From a virus, in the IMG/VR virus record IMGVR_UViG_3300037587_000312, positions 1-32,551 of that record: a stretch of DNA of 32,551 nucleotides. One strand, 5' to 3'. The position numbers and the translations under genes are program-made. Under the pieces are notes generated by a model. The model did no database searches. It was not told the DNA's origin and was given only the letters and a program-made list of their open reading frames with translations. This document shows, in pieces, positions 7,425-14,607 of this stretch. The stretch's first letter is position 1. Every line of letters begins with the position of its first letter.

Positions 7425-8201
7425 TTAGTCCTCATCATCGTAAAGCTTATTGATGTATTTACTACCCGCACTTCTTTGGTTATCATCACGGGTCATCTTA
7501 ATGTACCCAAATACACCGCCATCACGAGGGATTCGAATACCTTGCCACTCGAGTGTTGCTCTTTGGATCAAGTCAGTAAATCCATCTACACGATTAGAGA
7601 TAGCATATCGCTGGTTAGCATCACCCAGAATGATATACTTTGTATACTTACCACACCGCTCCAGTAATAGTTTCGTGGTTTGTGGTGACATCAATTGATT
7701 TTCATCTATAATAACGATACTATGATCCAGTGTAGCTCCTAACAAGAAGTTAGGAATAAGCAATTGGATCTTTTTACCAAGATCACACTCAAGCTTCTGT
7801 GGGGATATGAAATTGTTAAAGATCCCTTTGGTTGATGCATAATGTGCCTGCAATTTATCTTGCTCATCACCAGAGAGGAATCCAATTTTATCATCCCCAA
7901 CCTCAGTCGGATTCTTTATGAAGATCAGTTTGTGGTAGTTGCTCGATCTTAGCTCCAAGAGGGCTTTCCACAGGGCTACGCTTGTCTTACCTGAACCAGA
8001 GGGTCCATCTACAATAGTAAAAGTATTTGAGTCTATAGACTCTATAATTTCATTTTGAAGACCTCTTGGTTCAAACCAACCTAGATTCCAGTCATTACCA
8101 AATTCACGTTTCTGTTGATCCTCTTGCAACTGCTGCTCTCCTCTAAGTTGACGGGATACGTGCTTATTTTCAGGATTTTTCTGACTTCTTTTACTGCGCA
8201 T
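7425..8201 (-). CDS. phoH: PhoH-like ATPase
   Basis: This is a PhoH-family P-loop ATPase, related to the N-terminal helicase domain of RecD-like proteins. Walker A is GPSGSGKTS at about 66-74 and Walker B is SIVIIDENQLMSP at about 161-173, with the PhoH-typical ILGDANQ motif near residue 197. PhoH genes are frequent in marine phages; the role is uncertain (RNA metabolism or ATP-dependent helicase). The start is the ATG at 8201 with AAGGA six bases upstream; a GTG one codon earlier is less likely. The first 35 residues are polar and variable. Confidence 0.88.
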   Translation of the reverse strand: MRSKRSQKNPENKHVSRQLRGEQQLQEDQQKREFGNDWNLGWFEPRGLQNEIIESIDSNTFTIVDGPSGSGKTSVALWKALLELRSSNYHKLIFIKNPTEVGDDKIGFLSGDEQDKLQAHYASTKGIFNNFISPQKLECDLGKKIQLLIPNFLLGATLDHSIVIIDENQLMSPQTTKLLLERCGKYTKYIILGDANQRYAISNRVDGFTDLIQRATLEWQGIRIPRDGGVFGYIKMTRDDNQRSAGSKYINKLYDDED

Positions 8202-8210
8202 CACTATTCC

Positions 8211-8687
8211 TTATACGTTAAAGATATTAATACCATTTTTATTATTACGTGTAGCTATATGGACCCAAGTGATTGTTGGTCCTTCTTCAATGGTTATTGA
8301 TTCAACCCCAGTTTCATTCTTCATCCTTTCCCAATTATCCTTTATATATTGGCGAACATAGAATGCATCGTGGTTTCTGAATTTAAGATCTAAAGCATTG
8401 CCTAGTGCGTGGTCGCTATACGGGCTGTATTTCTTGTTCCCACTGCTACTAGGCTGAACCTCATCCCAACGTGCTGTTCTGAGACCAGACCACTCAAATA
8501 CTGCATGAGTATTCTCATCCTGTCGCCAATGCCAATCATTGCAGGTAACAGCACCTAGATTAACCCTAAGCCAGTCTGCAACTTTGAGCAACAAAGGATC
8601 GAAGAATCTATAACTAGCCTCTCCGAACCTGTTGTATGTTTCCCTGTCAACTATTTCATAAGCTTTCAGGTATTCTGATTTATACAT
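8211..8687 (-). CDS. M15-family peptidase, probable endolysin
   Basis: The zinc-binding signature of D-Ala-D-Ala carboxypeptidase/L-Ala-D-Glu peptidase (M15, VanY/T5 Lys-like) is complete: SDHALGNALD (H93, D100) and WVHI (H143). It likely cleaves peptidoglycan cross-links at lysis. No signal peptide is present, so it would need a holin or spanin partner. It overlaps the upstream lipoprotein gene as TAATG. Its place on the leftward early strand, far from the holin-like gene at 14720, is notable. Confidence 0.82.
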   Translation of the reverse strand: MYKSEYLKAYEIVDRETYNRFGEASYRFFDPLLLKVADWLRVNLGAVTCNDWHWRQDENTHAVFEWSGLRTARWDEVQPSSSGNKKYSPYSDHALGNALDLKFRNHDAFYVRQYIKDNWERMKNETGVESITIEEGPTITWVHIATRNNKNGINIFNV

Positions 8688-8950
8688 TAAAGTGTATTCC
8701 CTTTGCAGGTGTATTCCGGTGGTATGGGAAACATAATCCGCTTATCGAATTCTTTCCATCCAATCGTGAACATATAAAAACAAGGCTCTGCAACCTTTTC
8801 AAACTTAGACATTGTTGCAGGGTGTAGTATCTTATCGATCTCTTCGAGAGTATAAAGTTTCTCTTGTTTCGGTTCTACAACAGGCACTGGTGGATTTGAA
8901 ACACATGCAGTAACCCATATAAGACTAATTGCCAGTAGAATCTTTTTCAT
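8687..8950 (-). CDS. Small lipoprotein, 87 aa
   Basis: The N-terminus MKKILLAISLIWVTAC is a lipoprotein signal peptide with lipobox VTAC (C16), predicting a lipid-anchored periplasmic or outer membrane protein. A proline-rich linker (NPPVPVVEP) follows. Stop and start overlap with the M15 peptidase gene, so a role in lysis (outer-membrane spanin-like) or superinfection exclusion is possible, but no coiled coil typical of spanins is seen. The start has AGGAGGG upstream. Confidence 0.75.
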   Translation of the reverse strand: MKKILLAISLIWVTACVSNPPVPVVEPKQEKLYTLEEIDKILHPATMSKFEKVAEPCFYMFTIGWKEFDKRIMFPIPPEYTCKGNTL

Positions 8951-9143
8951 CAGATAAACCCTCCTTATTAGTAAAGAATCTTGCTAATTCAGCAATAGTG
9001 AAATCAATAGCCATTTGGACATACTCTAGATCTATGTCTGAATTAAGTAGATCCTCCTCTGACAGGATAGTGAGAGGCGTATCATCACCCCAGACGTAGT
9101 TACTGATCTTCAATACCAATTCTTGTTCAGTAGTTTCAGACAT
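8925..9143 (-). CDS. Hypothetical acidic protein, 72 aa
   Basis: A small, strongly acidic, mainly helical protein (MSETTEQELVLKISNYV...). It has an AAGGAGAG ribosome binding site and overlaps the lipoprotein gene start by 26 bases. No family recognised. Confidence 0.6.
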   Translation of the reverse strand: MSETTEQELVLKISNYVWGDDTPLTILSEEDLLNSDIDLEYVQMAIDFTIAELARFFTNKEGLSDEKDSTGN

Positions 9144-9145
9144 GA

Positions 9146-9310
9146 TTACTCTCCTTTAATAAGCTTGATTAAGATTTTATCAACATGTTTTGTTATATTC
9201 TCATAGTGATCATAATAAAACTTTGCCTGTGGTGGTGACACGCTTGTGAATTCTGGCCAGAGCAAACTAATACCCTCCATCCATAAATCGTGCTGATTAG
9301 GATAACTCAT
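9146..9310 (-). CDS. Hypothetical protein, 54 aa
   Basis: It is translated from an ATG with GGTGG upstream, one base after the stop of the 154-aa gene, and ends two bases before the start of the next gene. The sequence begins MSYPNQHDLWMEGISLLWPE and ends with a Lys/Ile-rich helix. The tight fit between neighbours on both sides supports it as real. Function unknown. Confidence 0.62.
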   Translation of the reverse strand: MSYPNQHDLWMEGISLLWPEFTSVSPPQAKFYYDHYENITKHVDKILIKLIKGE

Positions 9311-9311
9311 A

Positions 9312-9776
9312 TTACCACCAAAGATCTTTGTAATGTTTTGCGAAAAGGTTTAATCCCCTATTGACATCATGATAGTGTGCATGAAGGTCTAAATTATGCT
9401 TAATCTTCCCTTCAGGATTATCAGGTATGAGATCCCATCTCCGGCACCCATTCTTAGTTTCCTCCATGTGCCGTGGACCCTCAACCAGTTTGTAATATTC
9501 ATGGGGATCTGGCTCATCTGCTGTGAAAGCATAGATCATTTCACCTAAGATGTCAATCCACTCTTGAAAGCGGTTGTTTTCAGTAACCTCATCACCTACG
9601 AAGTCTTGTGGTTGAATTACAGAGCTTGGATACCCCACACAGAGACCTTTTTCATCTCTTTCCAAAAGTGTATCACGGAACTTAATCACCCCTTTGGCGA
9701 TAACAGGCTTGAGGACTTCATCAAGAGACCACGTATCCTTATATCCGAATTTTATACCCTCTCGATTCATGTACAT
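9312..9776 (-). CDS. Hypothetical protein, 154 aa (dATP/dGTP-diphosphohydrolase-like fold possible)
   Basis: The start has GGAGG seven bases upstream. The protein begins MYMNREGIKFGYKDTWSLDEVL and has a His/Asp-rich C-terminus (NLDLHAHYHDVNRGLNLFAKHYKDLWW). The segment FQEWIDILGEMIYAF could be a helix of the MazG or all-alpha dNTP pyrophosphatase kind, but the characteristic ExxE pairs are not clear. A sigma70-like promoter (9800-9827) precedes it. I cannot assign a function firmly. Confidence 0.6.
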   Translation of the reverse strand: MYMNREGIKFGYKDTWSLDEVLKPVIAKGVIKFRDTLLERDEKGLCVGYPSSVIQPQDFVGDEVTENNRFQEWIDILGEMIYAFTADEPDPHEYYKLVEGPRHMEETKNGCRRWDLIPDNPEGKIKHNLDLHAHYHDVNRGLNLFAKHYKDLWW

Positions 9777-9799
9777 TATTAATCCTCCAATTCAGTGTA

Positions 9800-9827
9800 T
9801 TATTACACAGGTAAACTTCAATGTCAA
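9800..9827 (-). promoter_or_regulatory. Sigma70-type promoter, leftward
   Basis: On the minus strand there is a consensus TTGACA, a 16-nt spacer and TAATAA. It overlaps the end of the dCMP deaminase gene and lies just upstream of the GGAGG site of the 154-aa gene, so it would add transcription to the lysis-peptidase and PhoH segment. Confidence 0.65.
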
Positions 9828-10249
9828 GCTTCATACTCAATAAACTTCATTCCATAGGAGCGGAACTCCGTTAGATGGTCTATGCTACGGTACTTTTCAC
9901 CATATACAACGGTCTTGATCCCTGCTGAGTATAACCACTTTGTACACTCGATGCAAGGGGAAAGTGTCTGATAGACAATAGCTCCATCTGGACTAACACC
10001 TTCCCGCAACATCTTCAATAGGCAGTTCTGCTCTGCATGAATCACTAATGGATCAGTTGTGGGTTCATCATCAGGCCAATCAATCTCACACACATTGGGG
10101 AACCTGCTAGGCATCCCATTGTAGCCAATGTAGATCCCATTGCGCGGTGTTACAATACATGCTCCGACCTGACCACGCCCACAGTAGCTTTCTTGCGCCA
10201 CGCGGTATGCTATGTCCATGTACAGTTTAATCTGTGCTTGCTTCTTCAT
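9824..10249 (-). CDS. Deoxycytidylate (dCMP) deaminase
   Basis: The zinc-dependent cytidine/dCMP deaminase motifs are present: HAEQN (H71, E73) and SPCIECTKW (C99, C102). The enzyme converts dCMP to dUMP, which ThyX in the same operon methylates to dTMP, so the two form a short pyrimidine pathway. Length 141 aa is slightly shorter than T4 Cd (193 aa) and normal for compact phage versions. The ribosome binding site AGGAGATT supports the start. An alternative reading as a general ComE-type deaminase is less likely given the phage context. Confidence 0.88.
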   Translation of the reverse strand: MKKQAQIKLYMDIAYRVAQESYCGRGQVGACIVTPRNGIYIGYNGMPSRFPNVCEIDWPDDEPTTDPLVIHAEQNCLLKMLREGVSPDGAIVYQTLSPCIECTKWLYSAGIKTVVYGEKYRSIDHLTEFRSYGMKFIEYEA

Positions 10250-10257
10250 CTAATCTC

Positions 10258-10413
10258 CTATGGTGTGATACAAACACAACCTTTTGTACGTGCATGCCTT
10301 CCCTCACGGACTTCACCAACAGGACCGAAGGTTCCATTACACCAACCCTTGACCTGTACTACCTTCTCAGGATCTTCTTTCTTCAATAGTTCAATCAACT
10401 CTTTAACTTTCAT
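10258..10413 (-). CDS. Hypothetical protein, 51 aa
   Basis: It begins MKVKELIELLKKEDPEKVVQ, the same helix-then-strand opening as the 70-aa protein at 7210, and ends with a CVC motif. GGAGAAAG lies upstream and the gene overlaps the next upstream gene by eleven bases. A large plus-strand frame covering this region has no ribosome binding site and is a shadow. Confidence 0.62.
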   Translation of the reverse strand: MKVKELIELLKKEDPEKVVQVKGWCNGTFGPVGEVREGRHARTKGCVCITP

Positions 10414-10630
10414 TTTCTTTCTCCTTACGTTTCTTGATACGATCTCTTCGTTTCCTGAGCTGTTCCAGATAGGTCTCTATCTCGTCTACAGGTTCAGATG
10501 TAAATCCTTGGCTCTCTGGGTAGCAGTTCACACAAGCGTCGAATGGCATCATAGCAGCCACAGGAACATTTGGTGGGATTGTACTCCCATAGGACTCATA
10601 GTTACCACAAGTACACTGTTCTTCACTCAT
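10403..10630 (-). CDS. Small cysteine-containing hypothetical protein, 75 aa
   Basis: The N-terminal half has CTC and CVNC motifs (residues 6-8 and 33-36) that could bind one zinc ion; the C-terminal half is a highly charged helix ending RKRRDRIKKRKEKENES. GAGAGGA lies eleven bases upstream of the start. The start overlaps the preceding stop as ATGA. Function unknown. Confidence 0.6.
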   Translation of the reverse strand: MSEEQCTCGNYESYGSTIPPNVPVAAMMPFDACVNCYPESQGFTSEPVDEIETYLEQLRKRRDRIKKRKEKENES

Positions 10631-10812
10631 ATAAAATTCATCCTCTCTTGAATAGATTCTAGATCTGCAATCAGATCAGCTTTTGTATAGTTCTTCCCCA
10701 CATAAGTCAACTCAGGGAATTTACCGGATTTAAGTTTCTTGAGAACATCAGCCATTACCATGCTCTTTGGTTTGAGTCTTCCTAGAAATTTAAGTTTTTC
10801 TTCAGTGTTCAT
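10627..10812 (-). CDS. Small hypothetical protein, 61 aa
   Basis: A lysine-rich helical protein (MNTEEKLKFLGRLKPKSMVM...). AGGGG stands six bases before the ATG. It overlaps the downstream gene as ATGA. Unknown function. Confidence 0.58.
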   Translation of the reverse strand: MNTEEKLKFLGRLKPKSMVMADVLKKLKSGKFPELTYVGKNYTKADLIADLESIQERMNFI

Positions 10813-10820
10813 ATTAACCC

Positions 10821-11018
10821 CTATAGTTCAGCCACCCCTTCAATCTGACTCAGGTCTATCGTACTGATGATCAACCCCCGTCTACTACGGAAGATAGATT
10901 TCCCCTGTTCAACCTTGAGGTAGATGACTTCATTACCATTGGATCTAAAACTCCAATCTTTAACATTCTTTACTCGGATCACATTCCCGCTCTTCATATA
11001 AATATCCAATGTACTCAT
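10821..11018 (-). CDS. Small hypothetical protein, 65 aa
   Basis: A predicted beta-rich protein (LDIYMKSGNVIRVKNVKDW, then VIYLKVEQGKS). GAGAGG precedes the start. The pattern of short alternating strands resembles small OB- or SH3-like folds, but no family is recognised. Confidence 0.58.
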   Translation of the reverse strand: MSTLDIYMKSGNVIRVKNVKDWSFRSNGNEVIYLKVEQGKSIFRSRRGLIISTIDLSQIEGVAEL

Positions 11019-11073
11019 TTTAAGCCTCTCTACGTTAAGTTATTATCTTACCTATACAATCGCCCTACTTGAA

Positions 11074-11098
11074 GGAGAACTCTTGTCACAGAGCCTCC
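11074..11098. other. Imperfect hairpin in the 90-base gap of the early operon
   Basis: GGAG and CTCT pair with AGAG and CTCC around a six-base loop (eight pairs with a small internal loop). No T-run follows on either strand, so it is more likely an RNA processing or attenuation site than a terminator. No convincing gene fills the gap 11019-11107. Confidence 0.35.
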
Positions 11099-11107
11099 TA
11101 CGCAGCC

Positions 11108-11458
11108 CTAGACCAGTTCAATCCATACAACAGCGGGTTTGTGTGTCTTTGCCAATGCATGCAGTCGCGCATTACCTTTGACAATCTTATTTTTCTTCAT
11201 ATCAATCTGGATTGGTCGTTTAGGGGCATCAAAAGTCCGAGTATCACTCTTCCGTGCCATCACATCTACACTCCGGTATTTACTACTCGGTAATACTGGA
11301 TGCTCCAGCTTATCGAGAAGCATACCCGCTTTCTCAGCAGTAATCAAGTAATACTTACATCCGTGTGCATCTCGATGAAGGCTCGGAGTGAGATATTTCT
11401 CCACGTTGAACTTGAAGGTCATGCTTTTGATAACTGAATTAATAATCTTTTTCATCAT
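11108..11458 (-). CDS. Hypothetical protein, 116 aa, with ParB-like C-terminal strand pattern
   Basis: The C-terminal part reads IQIDMKKNKIVKGNARLHALAK followed by PAVVWIELV. The arrangement 'I-x-hydrophobic-D...I-x-x-G-x-x-R-L-x-A' then a beta strand resembles the ParB/sulfiredoxin-type domain (IVDGxHRLxA). The nuclease or CTP-binding residues cannot be judged by eye. It overlaps the first gene of the operon by four bases (ATGA type). Call is tentative. Confidence 0.6.
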   Translation of the reverse strand: MMKKIINSVIKSMTFKFNVEKYLTPSLHRDAHGCKYYLITAEKAGMLLDKLEHPVLPSSKYRSVDVMARKSDTRTFDAPKRPIQIDMKKNKIVKGNARLHALAKTHKPAVVWIELV

Positions 11459-11637
11459 TCATCCCCCGTAGTGAAAATATTAATAACAGTTGCAGATGTA
11501 TATCCGGCATCATCTGAATGAGATTTATAAAACTTTTCCCAGTAATCGAGGGTATTTGTATCAGGTGAGGAGTCCTCTGTCTCCCGTACTGTCCGACCAC
11601 GAGGTAATTGTATAATAAGGTGCCATGTTGTTGCCAT
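11455..11637 (-). CDS. Small hypothetical protein, 60 aa; first gene of the leftward operon
   Basis: It begins MATTWHLIIQLPRGRTVRE and has an AAAGGAGAG ribosome binding site. It is the first gene downstream of the strong leftward promoter at 11669, so it should be the most promoter-proximal early product. First position and small size fit a host-takeover peptide, but nothing in the sequence proves this. Confidence 0.6.
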   Translation of the reverse strand: MATTWHLIIQLPRGRTVRETEDSSPDTNTLDYWEKFYKSHSDDAGYTSATVINIFTTGDE

Positions 11638-11668
11638 AATTCTCTCCTTTTACTACGAATTTGGATGA

Positions 11669-11697
11669 AGAATACACCAGAGGAAATCTGCTGTCAA
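11669..11697 (-). promoter_or_regulatory. Strong sigma70 promoter of the early operon, leftward
   Basis: On the minus strand: perfect -35 TTGACA, 17-nt spacer, -10 TATTCT. The predicted start site is about 25 bases from the first ATG. This is the likely main early promoter read by host RNA polymerase. Confidence 0.75.
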
Positions 11698-11730
11698 CCA
11701 CACTTCATGGAAACATCAAGAATGGATTTT

Positions 11731-11788
11731 GATTGATCAAGATTTTATTGAATTGTCACTTGAAAACATGGTTTTTCTGAGATCAATC
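11731..11788. repeat. Inverted repeat GATTGATC / GATCAATC
   Basis: Two perfect 8-bp arms at 11731-11738 and 11781-11788, centre to centre 50 bp (about five helical turns). The spacing and position between divergent operons suit a pair of operator sites for a regulator. The regulator is not identified. Confidence 0.4.
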
Positions 11789-11952
11789 CTTTATAGAAGA
11801 ACAGCTTAGAAGCAAAAACAGGCCAAAAAGAGGCTCCTTATAGTCCCCTTATGCTATACCTATACATATTCACCTCTCTATTCCTCTTTCCTTTCTCTCA
11901 TTTATCTGCTATATTTCTCTACTGATTCATTATTTCGGAGACCAAATTAAGC

Positions 11953-13272
11953 ATGAATAAAGTTTATTACAATTACTACTATAGAGCACCTATATATATG
12001 AAAGATCTTAAGAAGAAAATAAAGGGTTTGTACTTGAGTAATCTTGACTATGTTCCAAGAGAAATTGAGTCTACTATCTCATGCTTCTGTTACAACCTAA
12101 TCAGGATGGTTAAGTTTGAATATGATCTTTGTCATATCATTATGAAGAGGAGTGGTAGAGTTCCTCGAGCTATTGTGAATGGAGAGGTGATTTGTAAACC
12201 ACCTAGTCAAACGAATACTGTCAATTTAGTGGCGTTGCTCGATAGGCTAGATCTCTTATACCTCTACAAAGGGTACAATGTCCACAGTGATTGTAAAGAA
12301 TTATCATATTTTTGCTTATCGGATGAACTGATTGATATGGTAAAGACAAATGTCAATCTATCACGGGTCAGGATTCAGCCCTATGAAGATGTTGTTATCC
12401 TTAAGAATGAAGATAAGAAACAGATTGAATATCTCAGAACACCGAAAACAAGAGGGATGATAAAGCAGGTAAGGGATTTCAATAAGGTTCTCTTGTCCCA
12501 TGATATACGGTGTGAGGGTGAATCTGTAACAGTCTCATTCAAGCGGGTGTTTAATAACAACAGTTTTGAATTGGGTGGTAGATTCTATACACACTCAGGA
12601 GAGATCCAGACAGTTTCATCCAACAAGCGGAAACTTATTTTGATTGATGGAGAAAAGGCAGGAGAGGCAGACTTCAAGGCATTGCATTTGAGCCTATTGT
12701 ATGAACTGTGTGGAGAACATATGCTCGAGGGATTTGATCCATATAATGCTAACCTGACACGATGTGCCAGAGTATTCCCTGATGAGATAGCCCAGTTTGT
12801 TGCTGACAATAACTTGGATACCAGCTATAATCCTATCAGAAATCTGTGTAAGATTGCTTCGTTGATCATGGTCAATTCAAAGAATGATAGAGAGACAGTA
12901 GCAGCTCTTCGTACTAAAGTGTTGAAAGATATGAGAAAGAAGGGAACATCAGATGATAGGGAAAGAGTATTTGTGGGTCTTGATTTCCAGAATGCTAAAT
13001 TAGATAAAATCATTGAGGCATTATCAGAACATAATAAAAGTATTGACCAGTACTTCAATTCAGGGTATGGTGTGAATCTTCAGTACCAAGATTCCCAGAT
13101 CATGTCGGGAGTGATACAGGATTTCATCGAAGCAGGTAAGGTCTGTATCCCAGTACATGATTCGGCTATCACTAAGAAAAGTGATATATCTTTCTTGATA
13201 GAGTCCATGCACAGCAACTATGAACGTGTCATGGGTAGTAAAAATAACTGTTTTGTGGAGGTGAAGTGGTGA
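11953..13272 (+). CDS. Putative single-subunit palm-domain polymerase (PolA/T7 RNA polymerase-like)
   Basis: No name is certain, but three polymerase motifs of the PolA/T7-RNAP superfamily occur in order and with reasonable spacing. Motif A-like GEADFKALHLSLLY holds D240. Motif B-like NPIRNLCKIASLIMVNS holds R296 and K300. Motif C-like IPVHDSA holds H402-D403-S404, preceded by YQDSQIMSGVIQDF, which recalls the SQDGSHL segment before HDS in T7 RNA polymerase. At 439 aa it is half the size of T7 RNA polymerase and lacks room for an exonuclease domain; residues 1-200 match nothing I know. It heads the rightward operon. It could be a DNA polymerase, RNA polymerase or primer synthase. The start ATG has GGAG twelve bases upstream, rather far; an ATG at codon 16 is an alternative. 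Confidence 0.62.
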   Translation: MNKVYYNYYYRAPIYMKDLKKKIKGLYLSNLDYVPREIESTISCFCYNLIRMVKFEYDLCHIIMKRSGRVPRAIVNGEVICKPPSQTNTVNLVALLDRLDLLYLYKGYNVHSDCKELSYFCLSDELIDMVKTNVNLSRVRIQPYEDVVILKNEDKKQIEYLRTPKTRGMIKQVRDFNKVLLSHDIRCEGESVTVSFKRVFNNNSFELGGRFYTHSGEIQTVSSNKRKLILIDGEKAGEADFKALHLSLLYELCGEHMLEGFDPYNANLTRCARVFPDEIAQFVADNNLDTSYNPIRNLCKIASLIMVNSKNDRETVAALRTKVLKDMRKKGTSDDRERVFVGLDFQNAKLDKIIEALSEHNKSIDQYFNSGYGVNLQYQDSQIMSGVIQDFIEAGKVCIPVHDSAITKKSDISFLIESMHSNYERVMGSKNNCFVEVKW

Positions 13273-13496
13273 GTAAAAATGATATTGATTATGAAATGCT
13301 GGAGCGTCGTATAGATCGCTTCATTGTCTTGAGTAAGAGTGATCTAAGCATGGCTATGGTGGGGAGCCTGCTTGGTTGTCTGGCCACCAGTTATAAAATT
13401 CCAGAGAAGGAGGTCTGGAGTATCTTCAACAAAAGACATAAAAAGATAGACCATGAAGCCAGTGAAGTGTACTTCGATATCGAGGAGTTGAAATGA
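13269..13496 (+). CDS. Hypothetical protein, 75 aa
   Basis: The GTG at 13269 is preferred since GGAGG ends seven bases before it; a GTG one codon upstream is too close. The gene overlaps the end of the polymerase-like gene, so both are co-translated. The product is helical (MSKNDIDYEMLERRIDRFIV...) with no known motif. It may act with the polymerase-like protein, on position alone. Confidence 0.65.
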   Translation: MSKNDIDYEMLERRIDRFIVLSKSDLSMAMVGSLLGCLATSYKIPEKEVWSIFNKRHKKIDHEASEVYFDIEELK

Positions 13497-13756
13497 ATAA
13501 ACCAATGAGGACTGTCAATCAATGGAAATGCCCGTACTGTGACGCGGAAGGGGAGAAATCTAAATGGAATAAACCTTGTTATCGAGAGTTAGTGGAACAT
13601 GTACAAGAGAACCATTTAGAGGAAGCGTTCACTGAACTTATTGGTCGTTATACTCCTCAAGGAAAGAAACAATTGTTAGATGGTCATTGGGGGTTCTTTA
13701 CACCTCATATAACAATAACCAAGGAAGCTATTGACGAGACAGGAGAAGGACAATGA
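13493..13756 (+). CDS. Zinc-finger protein, 87 aa
   Basis: C13-x2-C16 and H36-x4-H41 form a C2H2-type zinc site (CPYCDAEG...LVEHVQENH). Such small fingers bind nucleic acid or proteins. GAGGAG stands before the ATG, and the start overlaps the preceding stop as ATGA. Role unknown. Confidence 0.68.
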   Translation: MNKPMRTVNQWKCPYCDAEGEKSKWNKPCYRELVEHVQENHLEEAFTELIGRYTPQGKKQLLDGHWGFFTPHITITKEAIDETGEGQ

Positions 13757-14151
13757 AAAATAAAATAATGAATGGTCTTAAGCTGGTAGGGGCGATTGTA
13801 ATTGGAGTATCTCTCGGAAAGGGATGCAGTCATCTCAACGAAGATACTTTGTCTCTAGAGGTTTATGATAATATTGAGGCAGTCTATTGGCATGGGAGCG
13901 ATAATTACTCAATCGCAATAAAAAATAATAATAATATTATTACAATGAAATATTTACCGGGACAGAAAGTTATTCTTCATACGGGAAGCGATAAACCAAA
14001 AGCCCATTGTAAAGTGTATGTGGATGGGTGGGGTGATAGGAATTATAGGTCAACTTACTGCGATCTCTATATAGGCTCAGTTGATGATATCAACCCAGCT
14101 AGTTGGAACAAAGGTAAATTCGGTAGAGGCAATATTGCGAGGATTGAATAA
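13753..14151 (+). CDS. Exported or membrane-anchored protein, 132 aa
   Basis: The N-terminus MKNKIMNGLKLVGAIVIGVS is a signal sequence or anchor. It ends near GKGC (C25); the residues before C25 fit a lipobox poorly, so an uncleaved anchor is also possible. The rest looks beta-rich with two further cysteines that could form a disulfide in the periplasm. Good site GGAGAAGGA. Unknown function. Confidence 0.65.
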   Translation: MKNKIMNGLKLVGAIVIGVSLGKGCSHLNEDTLSLEVYDNIEAVYWHGSDNYSIAIKNNNNIITMKYLPGQKVILHTGSDKPKAHCKVYVDGWGDRNYRSTYCDLYIGSVDDINPASWNKGKFGRGNIARIE

Positions 14152-14357
14152 TGAGCATCTGTGTTGAGGGAGAAAAAGAAGATTTCATTCACTGGTTCAG
14201 ACTCCTTGGTTGGGAGATTAAAAATGATCAGGCGAGTAAGAAAGGGACCGTCATCCACTTTACCCAGCGAGGAGATGAGGTTATTATCACGACATTGTCC
14301 ACTGGTTGGTACAGAGAAACAGATGTTAAAAATAAAATTATAATAAATTTCAATTAA
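14151..14357 (+). CDS. Hypothetical protein, 68 aa
   Basis: Overlaps the previous gene by one base (TAATG). The product (MSICVEGEKEDFIHWFRLLG...) is small and soluble, with alternating predicted strands in the C-terminal half. An overlapping frame at 14161 is a shadow. No family recognised. Confidence 0.58.
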   Translation: MSICVEGEKEDFIHWFRLLGWEIKNDQASKKGTVIHFTQRGDEVIITTLSTGWYRETDVKNKIIINFN

Positions 14358-14361
14358 GGGG

Positions 14362-14389
14362 TTGACAAATCATAAAAGCATGATACAAT
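14362..14389 (+). promoter_or_regulatory. Sigma70 promoter with GGGGTTGAC start
   Basis: TTGACA, 16-nt spacer, TACAAT; the -35 is preceded by AAGGGG. It lies directly after the stop of the 68-aa gene and about 24 bases before the ATG of the next. The same AGGGGTTGAC block opens the promoter at 15811. Confidence 0.7.
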
Positions 14390-14412
14390 GGTTAAACATT
14401 GAGGAAATTGTT

Positions 14413-14607
14413 ATGGATTTTGTTTTATTGGTTATCTCCATCTTACTTGGAGCACTTAGTTTATATCTATTGTTTGCTGTTTGTATGGATTTTACAAACA
14501 GAATCCACTTAGTTAAGCCATACCACCAACTATTGATTGGTGTGGTAGTGATGGTTTCATCTGGATATGGTGCATACCACTCATATCTTGCATCAGGAGG
14601 GATTTAG
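14413..14607 (+). CDS. Small membrane protein, 64 aa (holin-like topology)
   Basis: The ATG at 14413 follows TGAGGAAA; a longer frame from a TTG at 14362 would start inside the promoter and is rejected. Two hydrophobic helices (about 2-22 and 38-56) flank a short charged loop (MDFTNRIHLVKPYHQ). Such topology fits class II holins or antiholins, and a holin-like gene follows, but this alone is not diagnostic. Confidence 0.62.
   Translation: MDFVLLVISILLGALSLYLLFAVCMDFTNRIHLVKPYHQLLIGVVVMVSSGYGAYHSYLASGGI

Larger units (their letters stand above)
11638..11952. promoter_or_regulatory. Divergent control region between leftward and rightward operons
   Basis: No gene is seen in these 315 bases. 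They hold the leftward promoter (11669-11697), an 8-bp inverted repeat GATTGATC (11731) / GATCAATC (11781) whose left arm overlaps the palindrome TTGATCAA, and a long pyrimidine-rich leader (11867-11920) before the rightward polymerase-like gene. I see no convincing sigma70 promoter for the rightward side; TGCTATACC near 11853 is a weak extended -10 without a -35. Confidence 0.6.

Noticed and set aside
10193-10651. 152-aa plus-strand open frame
   Set aside because: It lies opposite well-supported minus-strand genes with good ribosome binding sites and is hydrophobic/serine-rich as shadows tend to be.
11019-11107. 13-codon GTG-started ORF on the minus strand
   Set aside because: Very short, and its apparent ribosome binding site is part of the hairpin at 11074-11098.
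14362-14412. Upstream TTG start for the 64-aa membrane protein
   Set aside because: The TTG is the -35 hexamer of a promoter; the ATG at 14413 has a proper ribosome binding site.
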